DNA of 64,000 bases, taken from an uncultured Paracoccaceae bacterium. Lineage in GTDB: Bacteria; Pseudomonadota; Alphaproteobacteria; Rhodobacterales; Rhodobacteraceae. Under the pieces are notes generated by a model. The model searched no databases. It was not told where the DNA came from and saw only the letters and a list, made by a program, of their open reading frames with translations. Shown in pieces: positions 42,292 through 52,089 of this stretch; the stretch's first letter is position 1, and each line of letters opens with the position of its first letter. Both the position numbers and the translations under genes were made by a program. Location: contig CAKSTR010000006.1 in the NCBI GenBank assembly GCA_934500835.1, positions 186,001 through 250,000 of the forward strand. The letters are read 5' to 3'.

Positions 42292-45200
42292 TCAGACCTC
42301 CGGTACCAGAATCTCGCGTTTGCCGACATGGTTCGCGGGGGTGACGACGCCCTGTTCCTCCATCTGCTCCACCAGCCTTGCGGCCTTGTTGTAGCCGATG
42401 CCCAGTTTGCGCTGGATGTAGGAGGTGGAGCACTTGCGGTCCTTGGCGACGATATGCACCGCCTGATCGTAAAGCGCGTCATCGCCGCCTTCGCCCGATC
42501 CGAGGCCAAGCACCATGTCGATGTCAGAGGCCGAGTCTTCATCCGGGCCTTCGACCACGCCCGACATATAGGTCGGCGGGCCGAAGCTTTTCAGGTGGTT
42601 GACGATTTCCTCGACCTCTTCGTCGCTGACGAACGGGCCGTGGATACGCGCGATGCGCTGGCCGTTGCCCATGTAAAGCATGTCGCCCTGACCCAGAAGC
42701 TGTTCGGCCCCCTGTTCGCCAAGGATGGTGCGGCTGTCGATCTTGGACGTGACCTGGAAGGAAATCCGGGTCGGGAAGTTGGCCTTGATCGTGCCGGTGA
42801 TCACATCGACCGAGGGCCGCTGCGTGGCCATGATCAGATGGATGCCGGACGCCCGCGCCATCTGGGCAAGGCGCTGGATGCAGGCCTCGATCTCTTTCCC
42901 CGCGACCATCATCAGGTCGGCCATCTCGTCCACGATGACGACGATATAGGGGAAGGCGACGGGGGCGTATTCTTCCGTCTCGAAGACCGGCTCGCCGGTG
43001 TCTTCGTCAAAGCCGGTCTGGATGGTGCGCTTGAAGAGTTCGTTCTTCGACAGCGCCTCGCGGACACGGCCGTTATACCCTTCGATGTTCCGCACGCCCA
43101 TCTTGGACATCTTGCGGTAACGCTCTTCCATCTCGCCCACCACCCATTTCAGGGCGACAACGGCCTTCTTGGGGTCGGTGACGACGGGCGACAGCAGATG
43201 CGGGATGCCGTCATAGACGGAAAGTTCCAGCATCTTCGGATCGATCATGATCATCCGGCATTCTTCCGGCGTCAGCTTGTAAAGCAAGCTCAGGATCATG
43301 GTGTTGATGGCGACCGACTTCCCGGACCCCGTGGTCCCGGCGATCAGGAGGTGGGGCATCTTGGCAAGGTTCGCCACGATCGGATCGCCGCCGATGTCCT
43401 TGCCAAGCGCCAGAGGCAGCCGCATCTGGCTGTCGCCGAAATCGCGGGCGGCAAGGATTTCCTTCAGCACCACCTTCTCGCGATGCGCGTTCGGCAGTTC
43501 GATCCCGATGACCGAGCGGCCCGGAACGGTGGAGACCCGCGCCGACAGGGCAGACATCGACCGGGCAATGTCATCGGCCAGCCCGATCACGCGGGATGCC
43601 TTCAGGCCCGGAGCGGGCTCCAGCTCATACATGGTGACAACGGGGCCGGGGCGGACCGACACGATCTCGCCCTTCACCCCGTAGTCGTCCAGCACGGATT
43701 CCAGCATGCGCGCATTCTCTTCCAGCGCCTCGTCGGACAGCTGGTTGCGCTGCACGGCGGAGGCGTTGGCCAGAAGCGACAGCGGCGGCAGTTCGTATTC
43801 CGATGCCGGATCGTCAAAGCGCAGACGGGGTTGCGCCTCGGCCATGGCGCGGGTCGAGGGCTGGACGGCCTTCTTCGCCGGGGCCTGCACGATGGGCCGG
43901 CGTTCGGCCACCTGGGCGGGGCGCAGGGCGACGGGGGCCGGATCATAGTCCGGCTCATAGGCGTCATCGGCCTCCCATCCTTCGGGCGGCGCATCCCATT
44001 CGCCGTCCTGCCATTCGGCATCTTCGGCGGTGAACATGTTCTCGGCCTCGACCGGCGCGGCGGCGACAGGGCGCGGCTGTGCCGCTGCCTTTGCCGCGGC
44101 AGCCGTGGCTGCAAGGGCCGCCGGCCCGGAAGAGGCATCCTGGCTGACCTGCGGGTCGGGCGGCTGAATCGCCAGACGTTGCGGAGTGGTATCGGCCAGA
44201 AGCGGCTGCGGGCCGCGCATCCGCATCACGGGCGGCTCGGCACGGCGGGCGGCGACGGCCGCCTGCACCGGCGTCAGACCCGATGCGAGGGCCGGGCCGG
44301 TGCCACGCGCACGGCTGCGAATCACATCCGAGATACGCGCCTTGATCCGGTCCTCGGTCGGCTGGTCGGCGTCCCAGGCCGCCTCGGTCAGCTCCGGCTC
44401 GATCAACTCGGGCTCGGGCTCCACCACGCGGCGCATCCGGGCGAGGAAGCCCAATTTTTCTTTCGGCAGCTCGGCTGGCGCTTCAAAGCGGCGCGGTTCG
44501 GCCCGCAGGGTGGAGGGCGCGTTCCATGCCGGGGCTGCGGCAAGGGGTTCGGGCGCGAAATCGTCGTAGCTGGGCTCTGCGGTCACCGGCGGTGGCGCGC
44601 GGCGCACCACGCCCCGGGCCGCTGCCGCCTGCGCCACGGGCGCGGACCGGTGCCCCCCCATCACCGGAGGCTCCTCCCAGCCGTCAGGCGCGGCTTCGGT
44701 GCCACGGGCCGCGCGATGTGCCGCGGCACGGTCCTGCAGGCCGCGCGCACCGCGTACCGCCCCGCTCAACGCGGCAGCGCCGCCCCTGCCCATGCCGGTC
44801 ATTGCCGCCGAATAGGCCATGACCGACCCGGTCAGCAGGAAATAGCGGATGGCGCGCAGTTCGGCCCGGTCAAAGCCGGTGACATAAAGCAGCATGGCGA
44901 CCAGACCGAAGAAGGTCAGGATCGACAAAAGCTTCAGCCCGAAACCAAGCGAGCCGGGAATGACGCCAACCAGCGCCCCCGCCACGGTATCGCCGAAAAG
45001 CCCGCCCAGTCCGAAGCCGTGCGCCCAGCCGGCCGGCGCCGTCAGCGTCGCGGCATAGGCCGAGGCCAGCGCCACCGCGATGACGGCAAAGACGATCCGG
45101 GCCAGCGCCCGCTCTCCGCCACGATGCAGGATGAAGCGCATCCCCCAAGCAAAGAGGATCAGCGGAATGCTCCAGGCGCCCTTGCCGATCAGGATGATCA

Positions 45201-45429
45201 GCGTGGACGAGATCGCCGCGCCAAAGCGGCCCAGCATGTTGCGGGCGGGTTCCTCGGTCGCAACCATCCAGCCCGGATCATCGGGTGAGTAGCTGCCCAG
45301 GATGCCGGCGAAAAGCAGTGCCACAAGGACAAGGACGATGCCCAGCAACTCGCGCGAGCGGCGCTCCAGCATGGCCTGGGTGCCCTGGTCCAGAAGCGGA
45401 TCGCGCTGCCTTGCCTGATAGGATGCCAT
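42292..45429 (-). CDS. ftsK: DNA translocase FtsK
   Basis: A 1045-aa septum-located DNA pump that clears the chromosome terminus at division. Four N-terminal membrane helices (about residues 27-200) are followed by a long Ala/Pro-rich linker and a RecA-type motor with Walker [13 protein letters not shown] near residue 696 and [12 protein letters not shown]. The last ~65 residues are the winged-helix gamma domain ([20 protein letters not shown]) that reads KOPS sites. The gene starts 12 bp after the aminotransferase stop. Confidence 0.96.
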   Translation of the reverse strand: MASYQARQRDPLLDQGTQAMLERRSRELLGIVLVLVALLFAGILGSYSPDDPGWMVATEEPARNMLGRFGAAISSTLIILIGKGAWSIPLILFAWGMRFILHRGGERALARIVFAVIAVALASAYAATLTAPAGWAHGFGLGGLFGDTVAGALVGVIPGSLGFGLKLLSILTFFGLVAMLLYVTGFDRAELRAIRYFLLTGSVMAYSAAMTGMGRGGAAALSGAVRGARGLQDRAAAHRAARGTEAAPDGWEEPPVMGGHRSAPVAQAAAARGVVRRAPPPVTAEPSYDDFAPEPLAAAPAWNAPSTLRAEPRRFEAPAELPKEKLGFLARMRRVVEPEPELIEPELTEAAWDADQPTEDRIKARISDVIRSRARGTGPALASGLTPVQAAVAARRAEPPVMRMRGPQPLLADTTPQRLAIQPPDPQVSQDASSGPAALAATAAAAKAAAQPRPVAAAPVEAENMFTAEDAEWQDGEWDAPPEGWEADDAYEPDYDPAPVALRPAQVAERRPIVQAPAKKAVQPSTRAMAEAQPRLRFDDPASEYELPPLSLLANASAVQRNQLSDEALEENARMLESVLDDYGVKGEIVSVRPGPVVTMYELEPAPGLKASRVIGLADDIARSMSALSARVSTVPGRSVIGIELPNAHREKVVLKEILAARDFGDSQMRLPLALGKDIGGDPIVANLAKMPHLLIAGTTGSGKSVAINTMILSLLYKLTPEECRMIMIDPKMLELSVYDGIPHLLSPVVTDPKKAVVALKWVVGEMEERYRKMSKMGVRNIEGYNGRVREALSKNELFKRTIQTGFDEDTGEPVFETEEYAPVAFPYIVVIVDEMADLMMVAGKEIEACIQRLAQMARASGIHLIMATQRPSVDVITGTIKANFPTRISFQVTSKIDSRTILGEQGAEQLLGQGDMLYMGNGQRIARIHGPFVSDEEVEEIVNHLKSFGPPTYMSGVVEGPDEDSASDIDMVLGLGSGEGGDDALYDQAVHIVAKDRKCSTSYIQRKLGIGYNKAARLVEQMEEQGVVTPANHVGKREILVPEV

Positions 45430-45441
45430 TCTTCCCCGTCC

Positions 45442-46620
45442 TCAACCGTAAAGGCAGTCGCGAAGCTGGATCAGCCCGCGCTGCGTTTCTTCCCTTGGGG
45501 CCACCAGTGCGACCCGAACATATCCCTTGCCGGGGTTCTGCCCCCCGGCGTCGCGCGACAGATAGGCGCCGGGCAGAACCCGCACCCCCGTCCGCTGCCA
45601 CAGCGTCAGCGCCGCCGCCTCGCCATCCTCGACCGGCAGCCACAGGAAGAACCCGCCGCCCGGCGCGCGGTATCCCTGCATCCCGGCAAAGACCTTTTCG
45701 GCATCGGCGAATTTCTCCTGATAAAGCGCGCGCGAGGCCGTCACATGCGCTTCGTCGTTCCAGACCGCCTCGGCCACCTTCTGCAGCGGCAGCGGCAAAG
45801 GCGCGCCCGCGAAGGCACGCAGCTTGCGGATCCGGTCCATGCTGGCGGGACCGGCGGCGACAAAGCCCGACCGCAGGCCCGGCAGGTTCGACCGTTTCGA
45901 CAGCGAATGGAAAGCCACCACCCGCTCGGGGTCGGTGCCGGTCGCGGCCGCCACCTCAAGGATGCCGGGCGGCGGGGTCTCGCGCCAGATCTCGGAATAG
46001 CACTCATCGGCAAAGACGGTGAAGTCATGCTTCTCGGCCAAAACCAGCAGGTTGGCCAGATAGTCGCGCGAGGCAACCGCCCCCTGCGGGTTCGAAGGCG
46101 AGCAGATATAGGCCACCGTCACCCGGTCCAGCACCTCGGCCGGGAGTGCTGCGTAATCGGGCAGGAAGCCGGTCGCGGCGGTGGCCGGGACATAGACCGG
46201 CTCGGCCCCCACGGCCAGGGCCGCCACCGCGTAAACCTGATAGAACGGGTTCGGGATCAGCACGGCAGGCGTCTTGCCGCGCTTGGTCTCGGGACACAGC
46301 GCGATCAGCGCGTTGAAAAGCCCCTCCCGGGTGCCATTCAGAACCATCAGCCGGTTCTCTTCAACCACCACCCCGTAGCGCCGCGCGATCCAGCCCGAGA
46401 TGGCCGCCAGAAGTTCCGGCGTGCCGTCATTGGGCGGGTAAACCCCGAACCCGGAAAGGTTTTCCGCCAGAATCCGGCCCACGAATTCCGGCATGTCATG
46501 GCGCGGCTCGCCGATGGTCATGGCAATGGGTTCGCCGCCGGGGGCGTGCGCATCAAGAAGTTTCCGCAGACGCGGAAACGCATAATCCGGCAGGTTCGAA
46601 AACCGCTCTGGAAACGCCAT
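45442..46620 (-). CDS. PLP-dependent aminotransferase, DapC-like
   Basis: A 392-aa fold-type I aminotransferase. The PLP lysine is in HSLSKRSNLPGLRSGF, and ADECYSEIW and SPSNPQGAVASRDYL supply cofactor contacts. YPPNDGTPELLAAI and the overall frame fit the succinyldiaminopimelate aminotransferase (DapC) branch of lysine and peptidoglycan precursor synthesis, although other substrates are possible. The start MAFPERFSNLP at 46620 is standard. It precedes ftsK by 12 bp, so both envelope/division genes are probably cotranscribed. Confidence 0.88.
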   Translation of the reverse strand: MAFPERFSNLPDYAFPRLRKLLDAHAPGGEPIAMTIGEPRHDMPEFVGRILAENLSGFGVYPPNDGTPELLAAISGWIARRYGVVVEENRLMVLNGTREGLFNALIALCPETKRGKTPAVLIPNPFYQVYAVAALAVGAEPVYVPATAATGFLPDYAALPAEVLDRVTVAYICSPSNPQGAVASRDYLANLLVLAEKHDFTVFADECYSEIWRETPPPGILEVAAATGTDPERVVAFHSLSKRSNLPGLRSGFVAAGPASMDRIRKLRAFAGAPLPLPLQKVAEAVWNDEAHVTASRALYQEKFADAEKVFAGMQGYRAPGGGFFLWLPVEDGEAAALTLWQRTGVRVLPGAYLSRDAGGQNPGKGYVRVALVAPREETQRGLIQLRDCLYG

Positions 46621-46796
46621 TGCTGCCTCAGATACCGGGATCGTTGATGCCCCGGTTTTCCGCAGTCTAGCGCCGCCCGTTGCGCCGGTCCAGTTTTTCC
46701 CAACCATCCCTAGGGGTTGTGGCGCCGCGTTGTGGCTTTTTTGTTGCCCGCCGCGCCCGGCTCGCTTCCCTTGCCCTCCCGCCCCTCTTTCTGCCG

Positions 46797-46867
46797 CCTT
46801 CACTTTGGCCGAAATATCCTGCGGGGAGGTCTGGAGGGGTGCAAAACCCCTCCAGCCGCCGGCCAGA
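46797..46867 (-). repeat. 71-bp dispersed intergenic repeat, copy 2 (inverted)
   Basis: This is the reverse complement of the element at 40995-41065 with about three changes (one in the hairpin loop, two beside the ATATTT block). It lies in the space between the start of the aminotransferase gene and the stop of the amidase gene, 10 bp before the latter. The pair is in opposite orientation and encloses lolA, the DMT gene, ftsK and the aminotransferase. Confidence 0.85.
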
Positions 46868-46877
46868 AGCCGCCGTG

Positions 46878-48209
46878 TTACCGCAAGGCCCGTTCCGCCG
46901 CAGCACCCAGCCGCAAAAGCCGCCCCTCCTCGAAGGCCGGCGCCAGCAGGGTGATGCCGCAAGACGGCTGCGAGGTGGGAAGCGTCAGCCCGCACACCCC
47001 CATCATGTTGCCAACCCTGGTGTTGCGCAGGGCCAGCAGGTTCTCGGTCACGTAGTAATCCTGATCGGTCATCAGCCGGTCCGCATCCGGGGGCAGGATC
47101 GGTGAGGTCGGCAGGATCACCGCGTCAAAGCCCTTGACCCGGTCCGCCCAGACGGCCTTCAGCACCTCAAGCCGGCGCCAGCCTGCCACGAAATCGACGG
47201 CCGCCACCTCGCTGCCGGCGCGGAACCGCTCAAGGATGCGGGGGAACATGCGGTCGGGGGCGGCTTCGATGGTCTCGCGCCAGATGCCATAGGCCTCGGC
47301 GGTAAAGAGGGTGCCGGCCAGCGTCAGGGCTTCGGCAACCTCGGGCGCCGCGATATGTTCGATCCGCGCGCCGGCCCGGGCCAGCCTGTCGCAGGCGTCG
47401 GCGAAACCCTGCGCTGGCCGCTCGCGCAGCCCTTCCATCGCCACGGTGTCCAGAATGGCAAGGCGGGCGCCGGACAGGGCCGCGCCCTGCAGATCGACCG
47501 CCAGCCCGCCCTGCAGCAGCCCCAGCAACAGCGCGCAATCCTCGACCGAATGGGCCAGCGGGCCGATGGTGTCGAAACGCTCGCAGAGCGGCACGACACC
47601 CGTATTGGACAGCAGGCCATGCGTCGTCTTCAGCCCGACCAGATCGTTCCACGCCGCCGGAATCCGCACCGACCCGCCGGTGTCGGACCCGATCGCCGCC
47701 GGGGCAAGACCGAAGGCAACCGAAGCCGCCGCCCCCGAAGAAGACCCGCCCGGCACCGCCTTTTCATCGTTCAGGCAAGGCGGCGTGCCCATCACCGGGT
47801 TCAGCCCAAGACCCGAGAAGGCCAGTTCGGACATGTGCGTCTTGCCAAGGCAGACACTGCCGGCCTGTGTGGCCTCGGCCAGCACGGCGGCGTCGCGGTC
47901 CGGCACACGGCCGCGCAGCAGGGCCGATCCGGCCTCGGTCCCGTCTCCCGCCGTGTCGAACAGGTCTTTCCAGCTGATCGGCACACCGTCCAGCAACCCC
48001 TTGCGGAACCCCAGCCTTGCGCGGGACGCGGCACCCATCGCCTCGCCCCGCGCCCTTGTGGCGGTCAGGCGGGCATAGATACGTGGTGTCAGGGGGTTGC
48101 TCTCGATCCGTTCGAGATAGGCCTCCAGAAGTTCGACCGGATTTATCCGGCCGCTGTCGATCTCGCGCCCCAGATCGGCCGCCGTCATATGGAACCAGGT
48201 CCCGCTCAT
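46878..48209 (-). CDS. Amidase (amidase signature family)
   Basis: A 443-aa Ser-cisSer-Lys hydrolase. The Lys is in PISWKDLFDTAGD, the cis-Ser and nucleophile are in GGSSSGAAASVAFG and GSDTGGSVRIPAAW. The C-terminal part (FDAVILPTSPILPPDAD, MGVCGLTLPT) is normal for the family. Without GatB and GatC neighbours it is unlikely to be the tRNA amidotransferase subunit. The substrate is an unknown amide. The start at 48209 is supported by the MSGTWFHMTAADL beginning. It is divergent from ubiH. Confidence 0.9.
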   Translation of the reverse strand: MSGTWFHMTAADLGREIDSGRINPVELLEAYLERIESNPLTPRIYARLTATRARGEAMGAASRARLGFRKGLLDGVPISWKDLFDTAGDGTEAGSALLRGRVPDRDAAVLAEATQAGSVCLGKTHMSELAFSGLGLNPVMGTPPCLNDEKAVPGGSSSGAAASVAFGLAPAAIGSDTGGSVRIPAAWNDLVGLKTTHGLLSNTGVVPLCERFDTIGPLAHSVEDCALLLGLLQGGLAVDLQGAALSGARLAILDTVAMEGLRERPAQGFADACDRLARAGARIEHIAAPEVAEALTLAGTLFTAEAYGIWRETIEAAPDRMFPRILERFRAGSEVAAVDFVAGWRRLEVLKAVWADRVKGFDAVILPTSPILPPDADRLMTDQDYYVTENLLALRNTRVGNMMGVCGLTLPTSQPSCGITLLAPAFEEGRLLRLGAAAERALR

Positions 48210-48291
48210 CTTTACCCCCGACGTAACGCGGCCGACGGTAGCGGCTGTGGGCCGCATGGACAATGGCCGCCGGCGGGCCTACCTCTGGGTC

Positions 48292-49521
48292 ATGGAACAT
48301 GATGCAGATATCCTGATCGCGGGCGGTGGCCTGAACGGTCCCGCGCTGGCACTGGCGCTGGCACAAGGCGGCCTGCGCGTCACGGTGATCGACGCACGCC
48401 CCGCCCCCGCCCGGGCCGAGGCGGGTTTTGACGGGCGGGCCTATGCGCTGGCAATCGCCTCGAAACGGCTCTTGCAGGGGATCGGGGTCTGGGACCGGGT
48501 GGCAGCACAAAGCCAGCCGATGCTGAAGATCGTGGCCAGCGACGGCCACGCCGGGGCCGGGGCCTCGCCCTTCCATCTGGGCTTTGACGCGGCCGAGATC
48601 GAAGAAGGTCCGATGGGCTTCATGCTGGAGGACCGCTTCCTTTACGCGGCCTTCCTTGCGGCGATGGCCGAGGCCCCCGGTATCACGCTGCTGTCCGGCG
48701 AAACCGTTGTGGCGCAGGAGGTCTGCCCCCAAGGAGTGACGGTGACGCTGGCCTCCGGCCGCTGCCTGACCGGCCGGCTGCTGGTCGGCTGCGACGGGCG
48801 CGGGTCCGGCGTGGCGGCGCGGGCCGGAATCCGGCGGCAAGGCTGGGGCTATGGCCAGACCGCGCTGGTCACCGCCATTCAGCATGAGAAGAACCACGAA
48901 GGCACGGCGCACCAGTTCTTCATGCCCGCGGGCCCGCTGGCGATCCTGCCTTTGCCCGGCGGACACCATTCCAGCATCGTCTGGAGCGAGACCGACGATC
49001 AGGCCGCCGCCATTCAGGCGCTGGATGATGCGGGCTATCTGGCCGCGCTGCGCCCGCGCTTCGGCGATTTCCTTGGCGAAATCGCACTGGCCGGCGCGCG
49101 CTTCACCTATCCACTTTCCCTCTCGCTGGCCGAGCGGTTCGTGGCGGACCGGGTGGCGCTGGTCGGCGATGCCGCGCATGGGGTGCATCCGATCGCCGGG
49201 CAGGGCCTGAACCTTGGTCTGCGCGATGTCGGCGCATTGGCCGAGGTGCTGATCCTTGCCAGACGCCGCGGCGAAGACATCGGCAGCGCGGTCCCGCTGG
49301 AGGAATACCAGCGCTGGCGGCGGTTCGACGCCACCTCGCTGGCGCTTGGGATGGACGGGGTGAACCGGCTGTTCTCGAACGACAATCCGCTGTTGCGGCT
49401 GGGGCGCGATCTGGGGATGGGGCTGGTCAACGCCCTGCCCGGGCTGCGCCGGGGCTTCATCCGGCAGGCGGCCGGGTTGCAAGGGGAATTGCCGCGCCTG
49501 CTGGCCGGCAAGCCGATCTGA
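48292..49521 (+). CDS. ubiH: UbiH/UbiF-type FAD monooxygenase
   Basis: A 409-aa flavin hydroxylase expected to act on the ubiquinone ring. The FAD fold starts DILIAGGGLNGPALALALA, DGRAYALAIASKRLL is the UbiH/COQ6 signature, and LVGDAAHGVHPIAGQGLNLG is the second FAD motif. The ring position (C5, C6 or C1) cannot be assigned from sequence, and alphaproteobacterial homologues vary. Start 48292 gives the typical short N-terminus. It is divergent from the amidase and stops 10 bp from the opposing Trm112-like gene. Confidence 0.88.
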   Translation: MEHDADILIAGGGLNGPALALALAQGGLRVTVIDARPAPARAEAGFDGRAYALAIASKRLLQGIGVWDRVAAQSQPMLKIVASDGHAGAGASPFHLGFDAAEIEEGPMGFMLEDRFLYAAFLAAMAEAPGITLLSGETVVAQEVCPQGVTVTLASGRCLTGRLLVGCDGRGSGVAARAGIRRQGWGYGQTALVTAIQHEKNHEGTAHQFFMPAGPLAILPLPGGHHSSIVWSETDDQAAAIQALDDAGYLAALRPRFGDFLGEIALAGARFTYPLSLSLAERFVADRVALVGDAAHGVHPIAGQGLNLGLRDVGALAEVLILARRRGEDIGSAVPLEEYQRWRRFDATSLALGMDGVNRLFSNDNPLLRLGRDLGMGLVNALPGLRRGFIRQAAGLQGELPRLLAGKPI

Positions 49522-49531
49522 GCGGCAGGCT

Positions 49532-49714
49532 TCAGTCCAGCTGCCGCGCCTCGGAGACCAGCATCACCGGGATGCCGTCACGCACCGGAAAGGCCAGATG
49601 CGCGGCCTTCGAGATCAGCTCCTGCCGCTCGGGGTCCCAGGTCAGCACGGCATTGGTGACCGGGCAGACCAGCGCCTCCAGCATGCGACGGTCGGGGATC
49701 ACCTGATCTGTCAT
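49532..49714 (-). CDS. Trm112 family (YcaR-like) small protein
   Basis: A 60-aa protein: [18 protein letters not shown], then the strand [16 protein letters not shown], the family's C-terminal motif. Trm112/YcaR proteins are small zinc-ribbon-like partners of methyltransferases in eukaryotes; the bacterial role is unclear. Only one of the usual Cys pairs is kept here, so zinc binding is doubtful. The ATG overlaps the stop of the Lon-N-domain gene by four bases. Confidence 0.88.
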   Translation of the reverse strand: MTDQVIPDRRMLEALVCPVTNAVLTWDPERQELISKAAHLAFPVRDGIPVMLVSEARQLD

Positions 49715-50349
49715 TGCAGCACCTCGTCTCCGTCGCCGCCGCGCAGGGCGAACTCGATCAACGTTACCAGGGTTTCGCGGCGGGTCACCAGATCGGGGGC
49801 TTCCAGAAGCGCCTGCCGGTCCTCGGGCGAGAAGGGCGCCAGCTGCGAAAGCGTGTTGATCAGGGGTTCCGCCTCGGCCGCGCGCAGGTTGTCCCAGTCA
49901 GAGGACAGGTCGCGGGCGGCAAAGAAGCGGGCCAGCAGGTCCAGAAAGCCATCGCGGTCAAATCCGGGGTCGGTCTCGGCCGGGCCAAGATCGCGCGCGA
50001 AAGAGGTCCAGTCGACCGTGAAGCGGCGATAGGGGAGAAAACCTTCGACCTCGGCGCGCAGGCGGAAGCGGCTGATCCCTTGCAGGGTGATCATGTAACG
50101 TCCGTCATCGGTCTCGGAAAATGCCACAAGGCGGCCGGCGCAGCCGATGGATTGCAGCCCGTCCGGCCCCTGCACCTCGCGCGGCTGGATCATGCCGATC
50201 AGCCGGCCACGGGTCTTCATGCAATCCTCGATCATCGCCAGATAGCGCGGCTCGAAGATATGCAGCGGAAGTCGGGCGCGGGGCAGCAGCAGCGCCCCGG
50301 CCAGCGGGAAGACAGGAAGCGTGTCGGGAAGGTCGGCGGGGCGGATCAT
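49711..50349 (-). CDS. Lon N-terminal (substrate-binding) domain protein
   Basis: A 212-aa protein made of a Lon protease N-domain alone, without ATPase or protease parts. [26 protein letters not shown] opens it, with [14 protein letters not shown] and [26 protein letters not shown] following. The ATG at 50349 fits the usual [16 protein letters not shown] start. Such proteins are common in alphaproteobacteria; their task is unknown, but sharing an operon with a chaperedoxin suggests protein quality control. It lies 77 bp after the CnoX-like gene. Confidence 0.92.
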   Translation of the reverse strand: MIRPADLPDTLPVFPLAGALLLPRARLPLHIFEPRYLAMIEDCMKTRGRLIGMIQPREVQGPDGLQSIGCAGRLVAFSETDDGRYMITLQGISRFRLRAEVEGFLPYRRFTVDWTSFARDLGPAETDPGFDRDGFLDLLARFFAARDLSSDWDNLRAAEAEPLINTLSQLAPFSPEDRQALLEAPDLVTRRETLVTLIEFALRGGDGDEVLQ

Positions 50350-50426
50350 TGTTCGAAAGCCAGGGATAGGCCCGGTTGCGGGCAATCCCCTCGCGGGCCG
50401 GTTGCGGACCGCGAGGGGGGAGCCGG

Positions 50427-51332
50427 TCAGGCGAAGATCATCGACGACAGCTTGCGCCGCCCCCTCAGCACGATGGGGTCCTGCGGTTTCAGCGCATCGA
50501 AGATGGTGAAAAGCTGGGTGCGGGCGGCACCATCGTTCCATTCGCGGTCGCGGCGGAAAAGATCCAGCAGTTCGTCCACCGCCTCATCGACCTTGCCGGC
50601 GGCATTCAATGCCACGGCGAGGTCGAAGCGCGCCTGGTGGTTCTGCGGATCCGCCTCGACCGCGGCACGCAGCTCTGCCTCGGGGCCGGCATTGGCGGCC
50701 TGACGCGCAAGATCCAGCTGGGCGCGGGCAGCCTCCACTTCCTTGGCCTTGGCCAGCTCCGCCGGGGCGGCGGCAAGGAAAGCCTCGGCCTGATCCAGAT
50801 CCCCGGTCGCAATCCGCGTGCGGGCCAGACCGCCATAGGCGGCGGCATTGGCCGGCTCTTCCTCAAGGATGGCGGCGAAGGTCTCGGCGGCGTCGGCCAC
50901 GGCCCCCTGTTCCAGCATCTCCTCGGCGGCGGCCAGCGCATCGGCCAGACCCCCATCGCCGCCAAGGGCGGTCAGCTTGTCGATGAACTGCTTGATCTGC
51001 GAGGCGGGCAGCGCCCCCTGGAAGCCATCGACCGGCTGGCCCTGCCAGAAGGCATAGACCGTCGGGATCGACTGGATCCGCATCTGGGCCGAGATCGCCT
51101 GGTTCTGGTCGACATCGATCTTGACCAGCTTGACCTTGCCCTTGGCAGCCAGAACCGCCGCCTCAAGTGCCGGGCCAAGCGTTTTGCAGGGGCCGCACCA
51201 GGTGGCCCAGAAATCCACGATCACCGGCACATCGCGCGACGCCTCGATGACATCGGCCATGAAACTGGCTTCGGTGGAGTCCTTGATCAGATCGCCAGTG
51301 GCGGGGCCGGGTTTTTCACCAAGACCAAGCAT
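50427..51332 (-). CDS. Thioredoxin-TPR chaperedoxin (CnoX/YbbN family)
   Basis: A 301-aa cytosolic holdase with an N-terminal thioredoxin domain (about 18-125) and a C-terminal tetratricopeptide-like region. VIVDFWATWCGPCKTLGP carries the active C46-x-x-C49, whereas E. coli CnoX has lost this pair. The rest of the domain is standard (IQSIPTVYAFWQG with cis-Pro). Alphaproteobacterial CnoX with intact Cys can combine chaperone and thiol-reducing work. It is first in a three-gene minus-strand set with the Lon-domain and Trm112-like genes. Confidence 0.9.
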   Translation of the reverse strand: MLGLGEKPGPATGDLIKDSTEASFMADVIEASRDVPVIVDFWATWCGPCKTLGPALEAAVLAAKGKVKLVKIDVDQNQAISAQMRIQSIPTVYAFWQGQPVDGFQGALPASQIKQFIDKLTALGGDGGLADALAAAEEMLEQGAVADAAETFAAILEEEPANAAAYGGLARTRIATGDLDQAEAFLAAAPAELAKAKEVEAARAQLDLARQAANAGPEAELRAAVEADPQNHQARFDLAVALNAAGKVDEAVDELLDLFRRDREWNDGAARTQLFTIFDALKPQDPIVLRGRRKLSSMIFA

Positions 51333-51395
51333 ATCGTCCTCATTCTTCGGGTCGGGCCTTATATGCGCCCTGTGGGGCCGTTCGCCAAGGGGGCC

Positions 51396-51962
51396 TCAGG
51401 CCATTGCGGCGCATTCATCATGGGCCGGGCAGGTGACCATATGGTCGTTCACCATCCCGACCGCCTGCATGAAGGCATAGGTGATGGTCGGTCCGCAGAA
51501 CTTGAAACCATGGGCTTTCAGCGCCTTGGACATCGCGCGGGATGCCGCGGTTTCGGTCGCGACATCACCCATGCCGCGCGGCCGGTTCTGGACCGGGCTG
51601 CCGCCCACGAAGGCCCACAGGAAGGGCGAAAACCCCTGTTCCGCCTCGATCTGCAGATAGGCGCGGGCCGAGGCGATGGTACCCTCGATCTTGCCGCGAT
51701 GGCGCACGATACCGGGATCAGCCAGAAGGCGCAGGACCTCAGGCTCTCCCCAAAGGGCGATCTCTTCGGGATGGAAGCCGTTGAAGGCGCTTCGGAAATT
51801 CTCGCGCTTGCGCAGGATGGTGATCCAGCTGAGCCCGGCCTGGAAGCCATCAAGGATCAGCTTCTCCCACAGGGCGCGGGGGTCGCGCTCGGGCCGGCCC
51901 CAGTCGGTGTCGTGGTAGTGGACGTAAAGCGGATCGGTGCCGCACCAGCTGCAACGTGTCAT
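51396..51962 (-). CDS. tag: DNA-3-methyladenine glycosylase I
   Basis: A 188-aa base-excision repair enzyme that removes 3-methyladenine. The zinc site residues match E. coli Tag: C4 and H17 at the N-terminus (TRCSWCGTDPLYVHYHDTDWG) and the C-terminal H/C in NDHMVTCPAH. LILDGFQAGLSWITILRKRENFR is the HhH-like core. Starting at 51962 gives the normal MTRCSW N-terminus. It is on its own, divergent from the EAL gene. Confidence 0.95.
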   Translation of the reverse strand: MTRCSWCGTDPLYVHYHDTDWGRPERDPRALWEKLILDGFQAGLSWITILRKRENFRSAFNGFHPEEIALWGEPEVLRLLADPGIVRHRGKIEGTIASARAYLQIEAEQGFSPFLWAFVGGSPVQNRPRGMGDVATETAASRAMSKALKAHGFKFCGPTITYAFMQAVGMVNDHMVTCPAHDECAAMA

Positions 51963-52089
51963 GGTCACCTTTCGGAAAATCCTTCGTCTTCGAGACAAAT
52001 GCCGAAGCTTCAGCAACGTTTTACCTTTCCCGGTGCAGCCTGCCACGCAATGCCCTGCGGGCACAACCACAGGCGCGGCGGGGGACGCG

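Noticed and set aside
42283..45288. A 1001-codon open frame on the plus strand opposite ftsK
   Set aside because: It is the antisense shadow of ftsK, a common effect in GC-rich DNA; the minus-strand frame carries all FtsK motifs.
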